From NCBI RefSeq assembly GCF_003334855.1, contig NZ_QOWE01000006.1, positions 124,001 through 188,000 on the forward strand: a stretch of DNA of 64,000 bases, given 5' to 3'. A program made the position numbers and the translations under genes. Each line of letters starts with the position of its first letter. Within the stretch, counting starts at the first letter, position 1. The notes below the pieces were generated by a model, which saw only the letters and a program-made list of their open reading frames with translations, ran no database searches and was not told where the DNA came from. The stretch is from Larkinella punicea. Its GTDB lineage: Bacteria > Bacteroidota > Bacteroidia > Cytophagales > Spirosomataceae. Of the stretch, positions 17,957-26,200 are shown in pieces.

Positions 17957-19105
17957 ATGACGCAGGAATTAACCATACACTTTCCGGGAAAACTGGTTTT
18001 TGGCAGAGGTTCGCTGGGGAATCTGGCCGGTGAGGTGATCCGGTTGTCACCCCGCAATGTGTTACTGATCACGATTGCCCCGCTGTTGGGTGCGCTGAAA
18101 AATCTGGTGGAAACGCTGGAATCAAGCCAGATAGCCGTGAAAATTGATGCCAGCATTGTGCAGGAACCGTCGTTTGCAGATTTTGAGATGCTGATGAAAA
18201 CCGCATCGCCGTTCAATCCCGATGTGGTGCTGGGCATTGGTGGCGGCAGCGTGCTGGATGTGGCCAAACTGGTGGCGGCTCAACTGGAAAATGATCAGAC
18301 GCTCCCGGATATGCTGGGTATCGGCAACCTGAGCGGACGACGGAAGAAACTGATTTGTGTTCCGGCGACTTCGGGAACAGGCAGCGAGGTGTCGCCGAAT
18401 GCGATTTTGGTGGACGATGCGGATAACCAGAAAAAAGGCATCATCAGCCCGTTTCTGGTGCCGGACATCGTGTACGTCGATCCGTTGCTGACGCTAAGTG
18501 TTCCCCCGGCCATCACGGCGGCTACGGGCATCGACGCGTTGACGCACTGCCTGGAAGCCTATACGAACAAATTTGCCCAGCCGTTCATCGACCTCTACGC
18601 GTTTGAAGGGATGCGCCTGATTGCCGCCAACATCGTGCAGGCCGTGAAAAACGGCGCGGACGAAGAAGCCCGGACGCAGGTGGCGATGGGCAGTTTGCTG
18701 GGCGGTTTTTGCCTGGGACCGGTGAATACGGCGGGTGTTCATGCGCTGAGTTATCCGCTGGGGAGTCAGTTTCATTTGGCCCACGGCCTTTCCAACGCGC
18801 TTTTGCTGCCCTACGTCATGGCGTTTAACAGCCCGGCTGCGGTTTCGCGATACGCGCAGGTGGCCGTGGCACTGGGGTGCGAGCGGGGGCGGGATGAGGC
18901 CGAAACGGCCGCGAACGGGGTTCAGAAAATAAAAGAATTGATCCGGGAATGCGGGATTCCGGCCCGGTTGCGGGACGTCGGTATTCCGAAAGAAGCCCTT
19001 CCGCAACTGGCGCATGATGCGCTGAAAATTACCCGCTTACTGAAAAATAACCCGCGGGAGATCACCCGCGCGGATGCGATTGCGATCTATACAGCCGCTT
19101 ACTAG
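17957..19105 (+). CDS. Iron-containing (group III) alcohol dehydrogenase
   Basis: A 382-residue cytoplasmic NAD(P)-dependent oxidoreductase. Family landmarks are the dinucleotide-binding GIGGGSVLDVAKL, SGTGSEVSPNAI, the metal-binding DALTHCLEAY, and HALSYPLGSQFHLAHGLSNA carrying the metal-ligand histidines. The start at 17957 (MTQELTIHFPGKLVFGRG) matches the family's N-terminus; the upstream frame overlaps the previous gene and is rejected. It lies 13 bp after the sialidase-like gene and 2 bp before the aldolase gene. In context it would reduce an aldehyde product of the aldolase to an alcohol (inference). The family covers many substrates, so the sequence alone does not fix it. Confidence 0.93.
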   Translation: MTQELTIHFPGKLVFGRGSLGNLAGEVIRLSPRNVLLITIAPLLGALKNLVETLESSQIAVKIDASIVQEPSFADFEMLMKTASPFNPDVVLGIGGGSVLDVAKLVAAQLENDQTLPDMLGIGNLSGRRKKLICVPATSGTGSEVSPNAILVDDADNQKKGIISPFLVPDIVYVDPLLTLSVPPAITAATGIDALTHCLEAYTNKFAQPFIDLYAFEGMRLIAANIVQAVKNGADEEARTQVAMGSLLGGFCLGPVNTAGVHALSYPLGSQFHLAHGLSNALLLPYVMAFNSPAAVSRYAQVAVALGCERGRDEAETAANGVQKIKELIRECGIPARLRDVGIPKEALPQLAHDALKITRLLKNNPREITRADAIAIYTAAY

Positions 19106-19107
19106 CT

Positions 19108-20028
19108 ATGAGCATGAAAAAGAAATACCGGGGCGTGGTGGTTCCGCTGGTGACGCCCCTGACCGAAGCCTATCGACTGGATGAAGCGGCTGTCGAGAAA
19201 ATGCTGGCGAACCTGCGAACCCATGCCTCCATGCCGTTTGTGCTGGGAACCACGGGTGAAGCGACTTCCCTGGCAGCATCGGTGAAAAAAGCCTACGTCA
19301 AGGCTGCGGCCCGGTTGAAAACATCGGATACGGTTTTGTACGCGGGGATTTCGTCCAATTGCCTGGAGGAATCGGTCGATTTTGCCAACTATTGTTTCGA
19401 TCTGGGCGTCGATGCGGTGGCCGCTACGCTGCCCTGCTATTACACCTTGACCGACGACCAGATGAAGCGGTATTTCGAGCAGTTGGCTGACCAGTTGAAC
19501 GGGCCGCTGATCATGTATAACATCCTGGCTACCACCCGGATGTCTATTCCGGTTGCGGTCATTGATGAATTGAGCTACCACCCGAATATAGTCGGCATCA
19601 AGGATTCGGAGCGGAATGCCGATCGCCTGGCCGAATCCCTGGCGTTGTGGACTGGTCGTCCGGATTTTAGCCATTTCATGGGCTGGGCAGCCCGGTCGGC
19701 CGACGCTTTGCTGGCGGGCAGTGATGGACTGGTGCCGAGCACGGGCAATCTGTTGCCGGGCATTTATCGCGACATGCTGAAAGCTGTTCAGGCAGGTGAT
19801 GCGGAAAAAGCGCAGTATTACCAGAACCAATCCGATGTGTTCGGCCATCTTTACCAGGGTGGTCGCACGCTGGGCGAGTCGTTGTGGGCACTGAAAGTGC
19901 TGATGCAGGAATACGGTTTGTGCGGAACCACCGTGATGCCGCCGTTGCAAGCTCTTTCCGAAGCCGAAGAAAACCGGTTGAAAGCCGCGCTGGCCGAGGT
20001 GCTGGTGAAAGAGGAGATACAGCTTTAA
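19108..20028 (+). CDS. DapA/NanA-family lyase (pyruvate-type class I aldolase)
   Basis: A 306-residue TIM-barrel of the dihydrodipicolinate synthase superfamily. The Schiff-base lysine is K165 in VGIKDSERN, with Y137 in LIMYNILATT and GTTGEA at 47-52. It is unlikely to be the lysine-biosynthesis DapA because it sits in a catabolic operon. Family members cleave 2-keto-3-deoxy sugar acids to pyruvate plus an aldehyde, or dehydrate sugar acids. With a sialidase-like enzyme upstream, retro-aldol cleavage of a released keto-deoxy acid is the most economical reading. Next gene starts 16 bp downstream. Confidence 0.9.
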   Translation: MSMKKKYRGVVVPLVTPLTEAYRLDEAAVEKMLANLRTHASMPFVLGTTGEATSLAASVKKAYVKAAARLKTSDTVLYAGISSNCLEESVDFANYCFDLGVDAVAATLPCYYTLTDDQMKRYFEQLADQLNGPLIMYNILATTRMSIPVAVIDELSYHPNIVGIKDSERNADRLAESLALWTGRPDFSHFMGWAARSADALLAGSDGLVPSTGNLLPGIYRDMLKAVQAGDAEKAQYYQNQSDVFGHLYQGGRTLGESLWALKVLMQEYGLCGTTVMPPLQALSEAEENRLKAALAEVLVKEEIQL

Positions 20029-20044
20029 CCGTAAACTTCTACAA

Positions 20045-21100
20045 ATGAAGAACGAACACAAACCAATCATCGGCATTACGATGGGCGATCCGGCGAGTAT
20101 TGGCCCCGAAATTGCGGTCAAGGCGCTGTTGAACCCGGTTATGTACGACATCTGCCGTCCTATTCTGGTGGGTGACGCCCGGGTTTTTGAAGACATCACA
20201 TCCCGGTTAAAGCTGAATGCGGTTATTCATCCGGTTGCCTCCGTTCAGGACGCCAAATTCCGGTTGGGGACGATTGATGTCTATGACCTGGCGAATGTGG
20301 ATCTGGCGACCCTGCGATTCGGCGAAATTTCGGCGATGGCGGGGGAAGCGGCCTTTGCTTCGGTGAAAACCGTAATCGATCTGGCGCTGGCCGACGAAAT
20401 CGACGCGACGGTGACCGGCCCCATCAACAAAAAGTCGATCAACGAAGCCGGGCACCACTTTGCGGGGCATACCGAAATCTACGCGCATTTTACCAACACC
20501 AAGAAATACGGCATGTTGCTGGTCGAAGACAACCTGAAAGTGATTCACGTCTCGACGCACGTGTCGCTGCGGCAGGCCTGCGATCTGGTCAAGAAAGACC
20601 GGATTCTGGAAGTCATCGAACTGTTACACAACGGCCTGATTTCGCTGGGCGAAACGAATCTGAAACTGGGCGTTGCGGGTCTGAATCCCCACGCCGGTGA
20701 TTCGGGCCTGTTCGGAACGGAGGACGACGAGGAGATTTTGCCGGCCGTTGAGGAAGCCCGACGACGCGGTTTCGACGTGGAAGGCCCGGTGCCGGCCGAC
20801 ACGCTGTTTTCCAAAGCGGCCACGGGCTATTACGGGGGCGTTGTTGCGATGTACCACGATCAGGGCCACATTCCGTTCAAACTGACCGGTTTTCAGTGGA
20901 ATGCGGCTAAACAACAGATGGATAGCGTCAAAGGCGTGAACATTACGATGGGATTACCCATTATTCGCACCTCGGTGGATCACGGAACGGCGTTTGAAAT
21001 TGCCGGAAAAGGCGTGGCGAGTCCGGATGCGATGGTGCTGGCGATTGAGTCGGCGGTGCAACTGGCGAAAAACCGGCGCAAGAGTTTGCTGCCCGCGTAA
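20045..21100 (+). CDS. PdxA-family dehydrogenase, PdxA2-like (four-carbon acid sugar phosphate)
   Basis: A 351-residue NAD-dependent dehydrogenase. PdxA landmarks include the start IIGITMGDPASIGPEIAVKA, the metal-ligand histidines in HHFAGHTEIYAHF and VSTHVSLRQA, and YHDQGHIPFKL. It is followed at a gap of 1 bp by a DUF1537 kinase. That pairing is the hallmark of PdxA2 enzymes, which oxidise D-threonate or erythronate 4-phosphate; the product decarboxylates to dihydroxyacetone phosphate. A role in vitamin B6 synthesis is therefore unlikely. Confidence 0.93.
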   Translation: MKNEHKPIIGITMGDPASIGPEIAVKALLNPVMYDICRPILVGDARVFEDITSRLKLNAVIHPVASVQDAKFRLGTIDVYDLANVDLATLRFGEISAMAGEAAFASVKTVIDLALADEIDATVTGPINKKSINEAGHHFAGHTEIYAHFTNTKKYGMLLVEDNLKVIHVSTHVSLRQACDLVKKDRILEVIELLHNGLISLGETNLKLGVAGLNPHAGDSGLFGTEDDEEILPAVEEARRRGFDVEGPVPADTLFSKAATGYYGGVVAMYHDQGHIPFKLTGFQWNAAKQQMDSVKGVNITMGLPIIRTSVDHGTAFEIAGKGVASPDAMVLAIESAVQLAKNRRKSLLPA

Positions 21101-21101
21101 G

Positions 21102-22238
21102 ATGATCGCCGTCATTGCCGATGATTTAACGGGAGCCGCCGAACTGGGCGGAATTGGCCTGGCATATGGGTTGGAGGTCGAACTTTCGGTGTCGGTCAAT
21201 CCGCAATCGAAAGCCGATTTGCTCGTTATTGCTACCGACGCCCGCTCGGTTTCGGAGCCGGAAGCGGTGCGGGAAATGACCGAAGTCAGCCGGGCTTTGC
21301 GGGAATTGAAACCGCTACTGATTTACAAAAAGATCGATTCGGTGCTGCGCGGGCATATTCTGGCGGAAACTCGCGCACAGTTGACCGTGCTGGGTTTGAC
21401 GAAGGCGCTGCTCGTTCCGGCCAATCCGGCGCTGGGACGAACGTTGGTCGGTGGTCAGTATTTCGTTGATGGAAAACCGCTCCACCAGACGCATTTCGCC
21501 CATGATCCGGAATTTCCGGTGACGGATTCCGACGTCCTGAAGCGGTTCAAGATCACGACGGAACCGGTTTTTGTTCGCAATCCTTCGGATGCGTTACCGG
21601 ATCGGGGCGTTGTTTTTGGGAACGTTGAAAAATGGACGGATCTACAAGCCTGGGTCGAACGGATTGACCACCAGACTCTACTGGGGGGTGGTTTCGGGTT
21701 TTTTACGGCCCTTCTGGATTCGCGGTTTCCGCCAAAACAGAAAACCGCGACGCTGGTTGCGCCGGGTAACACCCGCCTGTACGTCTGCGGCAGTGCGTTT
21801 AAAGAGAGCGTGGATTGGGTGAAGAAAGCCGTACATTCCGTGCAGTATATGCCCAAAGCACGGCTGAAATCCGGTGCGTTGGACGAATCGAACCGAACTA
21901 CGTGGGCAACCAAAATCGCGGAACGTCTGCAACGGCGGAAGCCGGTCATTATGGCCATCGACCCCACCGCAGTTGAAACCAGCACGACGATTCAGTTGCG
22001 AACCGACCTGGCAAAAACCGTCCGGGACGTGCTGAACCGGACGCACATTGACGAACTGATCATCGAAGGCGGTTCTACAGCGTCGGCGGTTTTGCGGGAA
22101 ATCGGCGTTAGTCGGCTGGCTCCGGTTCATGAACTGGCGACGGGCGTGGTTCGCAGCAAAGCCATTGAAATACCACAGTTGCATGTTACCGTAAAACCGG
22201 GAAGCTATCGCTGGCCCCCGGAATTGGGCCTATTTTAA
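21102..22238 (+). CDS. Four-carbon acid sugar kinase family protein (DUF1537; DtnK/DenK-like)
   Basis: A 378-residue kinase starting at ATG 21102, one base after the PdxA stop. The N-terminal substrate domain has IAVIADDLTGAAELGG and KKIDSVLRGH; the C-terminal nucleotide-binding domain has LIIEGGSTASAVLREIG and ATGVVRSK. DUF1537 kinases phosphorylate the terminal hydroxyl of tetronates (D-threonate, D- or L-erythronate, 3-oxo-tetronates). With PdxA2 the outcome is DHAP plus CO2. Substrate stereochemistry cannot be read directly; the pathway argument favours D-threonate. Confidence 0.9.
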   Translation: MIAVIADDLTGAAELGGIGLAYGLEVELSVSVNPQSKADLLVIATDARSVSEPEAVREMTEVSRALRELKPLLIYKKIDSVLRGHILAETRAQLTVLGLTKALLVPANPALGRTLVGGQYFVDGKPLHQTHFAHDPEFPVTDSDVLKRFKITTEPVFVRNPSDALPDRGVVFGNVEKWTDLQAWVERIDHQTLLGGGFGFFTALLDSRFPPKQKTATLVAPGNTRLYVCGSAFKESVDWVKKAVHSVQYMPKARLKSGALDESNRTTWATKIAERLQRRKPVIMAIDPTAVETSTTIQLRTDLAKTVRDVLNRTHIDELIIEGGSTASAVLREIGVSRLAPVHELATGVVRSKAIEIPQLHVTVKPGSYRWPPELGLF

Positions 22239-22254
22239 TAAATTCCTGAACCGA

Positions 22255-23844
22255 ATGCCAAACCCGACCTTAAGCGTAATCGATTACCTGATCATCATTG
22301 CAGTATTGCTGATCAATCTGTATTTCGGATTGCGGTATGCCCGGAATCAGCGGACGACAGAAACCTATTTTGCCGCCAAAGGCCGGGTTCCCGCCTGGGC
22401 CATCGGAATGTCGTTGCTGGCGACGCTCATCAGCAGCGTGACGTTTCTGGGTTACCCGAGTGAAGGCTTTTCGTCGAACTGGATTTTGCTGGTGCAGGGC
22501 CTGATGGTGCCCATCGTATTGCTCGGAACCATCTGGTTCATCGTGCCGCTGTACCGCAAAGTGATCGGCCTCAGCACCTACGAATATTTCGAAAAACGCT
22601 TCGGTACCTTTGCCCGCTATTACAGTTCCATCGCCTTCGTTCTCCGGCAGTTTTCGTCAATGGGAACGGTTTTTTTCCTGCTGGCGGTCGCGCTGACCAA
22701 CATGACCGGCGTCGACACGTTCTACATCATCATCGTCGTCGGACTGATCATCATTGCTGTCAATCTGCTGGGGGGCATCGAAGCAGTAATCTGGCTGGAT
22801 GTGTTTCAGGGCTTCATGCTGTTTGCCAGTGGTATTCTCTGCGTTACGGTGATTATTTTTTCCGTTAAAGGCGGTTTTTCTGAAGTCATCGACGTGGCCT
22901 CCGCCAACGGTCGAACCGGTTTTGGCCCGTATGATCTGGATCTGACGAAGCTGACGTTTTTTGTCATGGTCATCAACGGCATGTTCTACGCGATCCAGAA
23001 ATACGGCACTGACCAAACCGTTGTGCAGCGTTACCTGACAGCCAAAACCGATAAAGCCGCCATCAAAGCATCCATTCTTGGCATCTCGCTCACGGTGCCG
23101 GTCTGGGCGCTGTTCATGTTCATCGGAACCGCTCTGTTTGTGTATTATAAACAGCAACCTTTGCCCGCGTCCATCCGCCCCGATGCGGTTTTCCCGTATT
23201 TCATCATGACCCAATTTCCGACGGGTGTGGTGGGGTTCATTCTGGCCGCCATGATTTCGGCCGCCATTTGCAGCCTCAGCGCCGATCTGAACTCACTGGC
23301 GGCCGTCGGCCTGGAAGATTTCTACAAAAAATCACGCCCGGCCCGGCCCGACGCCGAATACCTGACCGTTAGCAAAGCCATTGTGGTGGCTTCGGGCCTG
23401 ACTGCCATTCTGATTGGTGCCTTCTACCTGAGGGCTGGGAATGAGGGCGTTCTGGGCATTGTCTTCACGCTCTACGCCATTTTTTCGGGCGGCATTGTCG
23501 GTATTTTTCTGCTGGGGATTTTCAGTGCGCGCGCCAACCGGCAGGGCGTCAACATCGCCATTGTGGTGTGTATTCTGTTCACGGCGTATGCCTTTCTGAC
23601 CTCCACCAAAATCGGTTACGGCGACGACAAAACGCTTTTACTCGACTTGGGAAGCTACAATTTTACGCACCATAAACTGATGCTGGGCGTCTACAGTCAT
23701 CTGATTGTGATTGGTGTCGGGTACATCGCCAGCCTGTTTTTTCCGAAACCGACCCTGGATAAAAACCTTTTGTACAGCGGCTGGCGGGATGCTAAAACGG
23801 CGATGGCTAACGAGAGATCAACGGGAAAGACGGTCTTGTTTTGA
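22255..23844 (+). CDS. Sodium:solute symporter (SSS family)
   Basis: A 529-residue inner-membrane protein with about 13 hydrophobic segments. The first follows LSVIDYLIIIAVLLINLYFG, then the SSS-typical TETYFAAKGRVPAWAIGMS and GYPSEGFSSNW. Length and topology match the sodium/solute symporter family (sialic acid, glucose and proline carriers). It is the last gene of the operon, 16 bp after the kinase, and is presumably the importer for the acid sugar that the pathway consumes. Intergenic inverted repeats follow the stop. Confidence 0.92.
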   Translation: MPNPTLSVIDYLIIIAVLLINLYFGLRYARNQRTTETYFAAKGRVPAWAIGMSLLATLISSVTFLGYPSEGFSSNWILLVQGLMVPIVLLGTIWFIVPLYRKVIGLSTYEYFEKRFGTFARYYSSIAFVLRQFSSMGTVFFLLAVALTNMTGVDTFYIIIVVGLIIIAVNLLGGIEAVIWLDVFQGFMLFASGILCVTVIIFSVKGGFSEVIDVASANGRTGFGPYDLDLTKLTFFVMVINGMFYAIQKYGTDQTVVQRYLTAKTDKAAIKASILGISLTVPVWALFMFIGTALFVYYKQQPLPASIRPDAVFPYFIMTQFPTGVVGFILAAMISAAICSLSADLNSLAAVGLEDFYKKSRPARPDAEYLTVSKAIVVASGLTAILIGAFYLRAGNEGVLGIVFTLYAIFSGGIVGIFLLGIFSARANRQGVNIAIVVCILFTAYAFLTSTKIGYGDDKTLLLDLGSYNFTHHKLMLGVYSHLIVIGVGYIASLFFPKPTLDKNLLYSGWRDAKTAMANERSTGKTVLF

Positions 23845-24087
23845 ATGTCCGAAATGACTGAGAAATCGCAATGCCGGATGCGCTCCATTTTGTAGCGGTG
23901 GGTTTTAACCCGCCGAAATTCGGGGAAGATCGAATGTCCCAGAATCCCGTAGGGATGATCGATTTTGTAGCCCCGGTTGAAACCGGGGTGTAGATAGACA
24001 AGGAGGCTATAATCCCGTAGGGATGACCGATTTTGTAGCGATGGGTTTTAACCCGTTTGTGTTTTTAATTTTGAAATTATAAACCCG
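23845..24087. repeat. Intergenic cluster of ATCCCGTAGGGAT-type interspersed repeats
   Basis: Two copies of AATCCCGTAGGGATGAyCGA followed by TTTTGTAG occur at 23943-23970 and 24011-24038, plus a partial ATTTTGTAGCGGTGGGTT unit at 23887-23904. Each unit is followed by a different hairpin: CGGTGGGTT..AACCCGCCG (23895-23915), CCCCGGTTGAAACCGGGG (23971-23988), and ATGGGTTTTAACCCG. They resemble small non-coding repeat units rather than a CRISPR: spacing is irregular and the spacers are themselves palindromic. A lone TAATTTTG at 24066-24073 could be a -7 box for GH127 but lies only 14 bp from the ATG. Confidence 0.75.
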
Positions 24088-26127
24088 ATGAAATTAACTC
24101 GATTTTTTTTAATCCGAATATTCACTTGCTTCACGGTCGCACTCATTAGCCTCACCGCCCACGCTCAACCCAAAGCCCTGGTCAATACGGCACAAAGCCG
24201 GTTTGTTCGCTTACAGGGCGTCAACCTGAACGAAGTGAGCTGGACAACGGGCTTCTGGGCCGACCGCTTTCAGGTATGCCGAGACTCGATGGTGCCGCAA
24301 CTCTGGAAAACCTATACCGATCCGAACCTCAGCCATTCCTACGAGAACTTCAGAATAGCCGCAGGACTGGCGTCGGGGAATTTCAAAGGGCCGTCGTTTC
24401 ACGATGGGGATTTCTACAAAACGCTGGAATCGCTGGCGGGCATGTACGCGATTACCAGGGACAAAAAGCTCGATGCGTTGATGGATGAGGCCATTGCGGT
24501 CATCGGCAAGGCGCAAACGCCCGACGGGTATATTTACACCAAAGCCATCATCCAGCAGAAAAAAAACGGTGAGAAAAAGATGTTTGATGATAAGCTGAGT
24601 TTTGAGGCTTACAACTTCGGACACCTGATGACGGCGGCTTGCGTGCATTACCGCGCCACGGGCAAAACAACGCTGCTCGACATCGCCCAAAAAGCGACGA
24701 ATTTCCTGATCGGTTTTTACAACAACGCCAGCCCCGAGCAGGCCCGAAACGCCATTTGTCCCTCGCATTACATGGGCATCATCGAGATGTATCGCACCAC
24801 CCGCGAACCCGCCTATCTTGCCCTGGCGCAAAAACTCATCGACATTCGTGGACTGTCGGAAGGAACGGATGACAATTCCGACCGGGTGCCGTTCCGGAAA
24901 ATGACCAAGGTGATCGGTCACGCCGTTCGGGCCAATTACCTCTTTGCCGGAGCCGCCGACGTCTTTGCCGAAACCGGCGACAGCACGCTGTTGTCGACCC
25001 TGGATCTGATGTGGGACGACGTGATCAACCACAAAATGTACGTCACTGGTGGTTGCGGGGCTTTGTACGATGGCGTGTCGCCCGAAGGCACTTCCTACAA
25101 ACCCGATACGGTACAGAAAGTCCACCAATCCTACGGCAAAGCCTACCAGTTGCCGAACCATTCGGCCCACAACGAGACCTGCGCCAACATTGGCAATCTG
25201 CTCTGGAATTACCGGATGCTGCAAATTACCGGACAGGCCAAATACGCCGACGTGATGGAACTGGAATTGTACAACGGCATCCTGTCGGGCATCAGCCTGG
25301 ACGGAACCAAGTTTTTCTATACCAACCCCTTGAGCGCGTCCGACGATTATCCGTATGCCCTGCGGTGGATGGGTGGTCGCCAGCGGTACATCAGCAAGTC
25401 GAACTGCTGTCCGCCCAATACAGTGCGAACGCTGGCCGAAGTGAGCAGCTATGCGTATAGCGTGTCGGATAAAGGGTTGTGGCTGAATCTGTTCGGTGCC
25501 AATCAACTGGCGACGACGCTGAAAGATGGCTCGGCGATTCGGCTGACGCAGGAAACCGCTTATCCGTGGGACGGCCTGATCAAACTCCGGTTGCAACAGG
25601 CTCCGGCGAAACCGTTTTCGGTCTTTGTCCGCATTCCGGGCTGGTGTCAGGGCGCGACGATCAAGGTGAATGGTGTGGCGGTTTCGGCCGTGATCCGATC
25701 CGGCGAATACGCCGAACTGAACCGCTCCTGGAAAACGGGCGACAAGGTCGAAATCAACCTGCCGATGCCGGTGAAATTGATGGAAGCAAACCCGCTGGTA
25801 GAGGAAACCCGCAATCAGGTGGCCGTGAAACGCGGGCCGGTGGTGTATTGTCTGGAATCGGTCGATAATCCGGGTACCAAACTGACCACTCTGGCTCTTT
25901 CCGCCAAAAACGACCTGAAACCGAAGGTGATGACCCTTGAAAACACCGAACTGATGGCGTTGGAAGGTACGGCGCAACAGACGGAAAACCGATCCTGGAC
26001 GAATCAATTGTACCGGGAGGTGTCGGAAAAAGCACCGGTTGCCAAAACCATTCGCCTGATTCCGTATTATGCCTGGAGCAACCGGGGCCGTTCCGAAATG
26101 GCCGTCTGGATTCCGTTGATTCGGTGA
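24088..26127 (+). CDS. GH127 family glycoside hydrolase (DUF1680; beta-L-arabinofuranosidase type)
   Basis: A 679-residue secreted protein with signal peptide (FFLIRIFTCFTVALISLTAHA). The (alpha/alpha)6 barrel carries the metal-thiolate active site of the family: E363 and C365 in HNETCANIGNLLWNYRML, and C440/C441 in SNCCPPNTVRTLAEV. By analogy with HypBA1, C440 would be the nucleophile and all four residues ligate zinc. A beta-sandwich follows (about 470-670). GH127 enzymes cleave beta-L-arabinofuranosides; in RG-II systems a family member removes aceric acid. Palindrome copy E follows the stop. Confidence 0.92.
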   Translation: MKLTRFFLIRIFTCFTVALISLTAHAQPKALVNTAQSRFVRLQGVNLNEVSWTTGFWADRFQVCRDSMVPQLWKTYTDPNLSHSYENFRIAAGLASGNFKGPSFHDGDFYKTLESLAGMYAITRDKKLDALMDEAIAVIGKAQTPDGYIYTKAIIQQKKNGEKKMFDDKLSFEAYNFGHLMTAACVHYRATGKTTLLDIAQKATNFLIGFYNNASPEQARNAICPSHYMGIIEMYRTTREPAYLALAQKLIDIRGLSEGTDDNSDRVPFRKMTKVIGHAVRANYLFAGAADVFAETGDSTLLSTLDLMWDDVINHKMYVTGGCGALYDGVSPEGTSYKPDTVQKVHQSYGKAYQLPNHSAHNETCANIGNLLWNYRMLQITGQAKYADVMELELYNGILSGISLDGTKFFYTNPLSASDDYPYALRWMGGRQRYISKSNCCPPNTVRTLAEVSSYAYSVSDKGLWLNLFGANQLATTLKDGSAIRLTQETAYPWDGLIKLRLQQAPAKPFSVFVRIPGWCQGATIKVNGVAVSAVIRSGEYAELNRSWKTGDKVEINLPMPVKLMEANPLVEETRNQVAVKRGPVVYCLESVDNPGTKLTTLALSAKNDLKPKVMTLENTELMALEGTAQQTENRSWTNQLYREVSEKAPVAKTIRLIPYYAWSNRGRSEMAVWIPLIR

Positions 26128-26130
26128 AAA

Positions 26131-26200
26131 TTGCCCCCAACCCCCTGAAGGGGGCTCAAAATCCGGATGCTTTAAGCCCCCTTCAGGGGGTTGGGGGTAA
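26131..26200. repeat. Palindromic element copy E, overlapping a gene's 3' end
   Basis: The 26-bp arms (26131-26156, 26175-26200) are complementary except for one base. They carry CCCCCTGAAGGGGG on the left and CCCCCTTCAGGGGG on the right, and the core contains ATCCGGAT. The TAAA of other copies is TGAA here, with the matching change in the other arm. The TGA at 26183 inside the right arm terminates the minus-strand DUF5703 gene. Confidence 0.85.

Noticed and set aside
16810-19105. Sialic acid catabolism (sialidase plus NanA)
   Set aside because: No N-acetylmannosamine epimerase, kinase or GlcNAc-6-P deacetylase is present, while tetronate enzymes are; the pair is better read as keto-deoxy sugar-acid metabolism.
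20045-21100. PdxA as vitamin B6 biosynthesis enzyme
   Set aside because: Its 1-bp coupling to a DUF1537 kinase and the catabolic operon fit the PdxA2 tetronate role better.
23887-24056. Possible CRISPR array
   Set aside because: Only two full repeats, irregular spacing and palindromic spacers; no cas genes in the window.
24211-26007. 598-codon open frame on the minus strand inside the GH127 gene
   Set aside because: It is fully antisense to a gene with clear GH127 catalytic motifs, is rich in His, Arg and Gln, and has no recognisable domain; it arises from the codon bias of the real gene.
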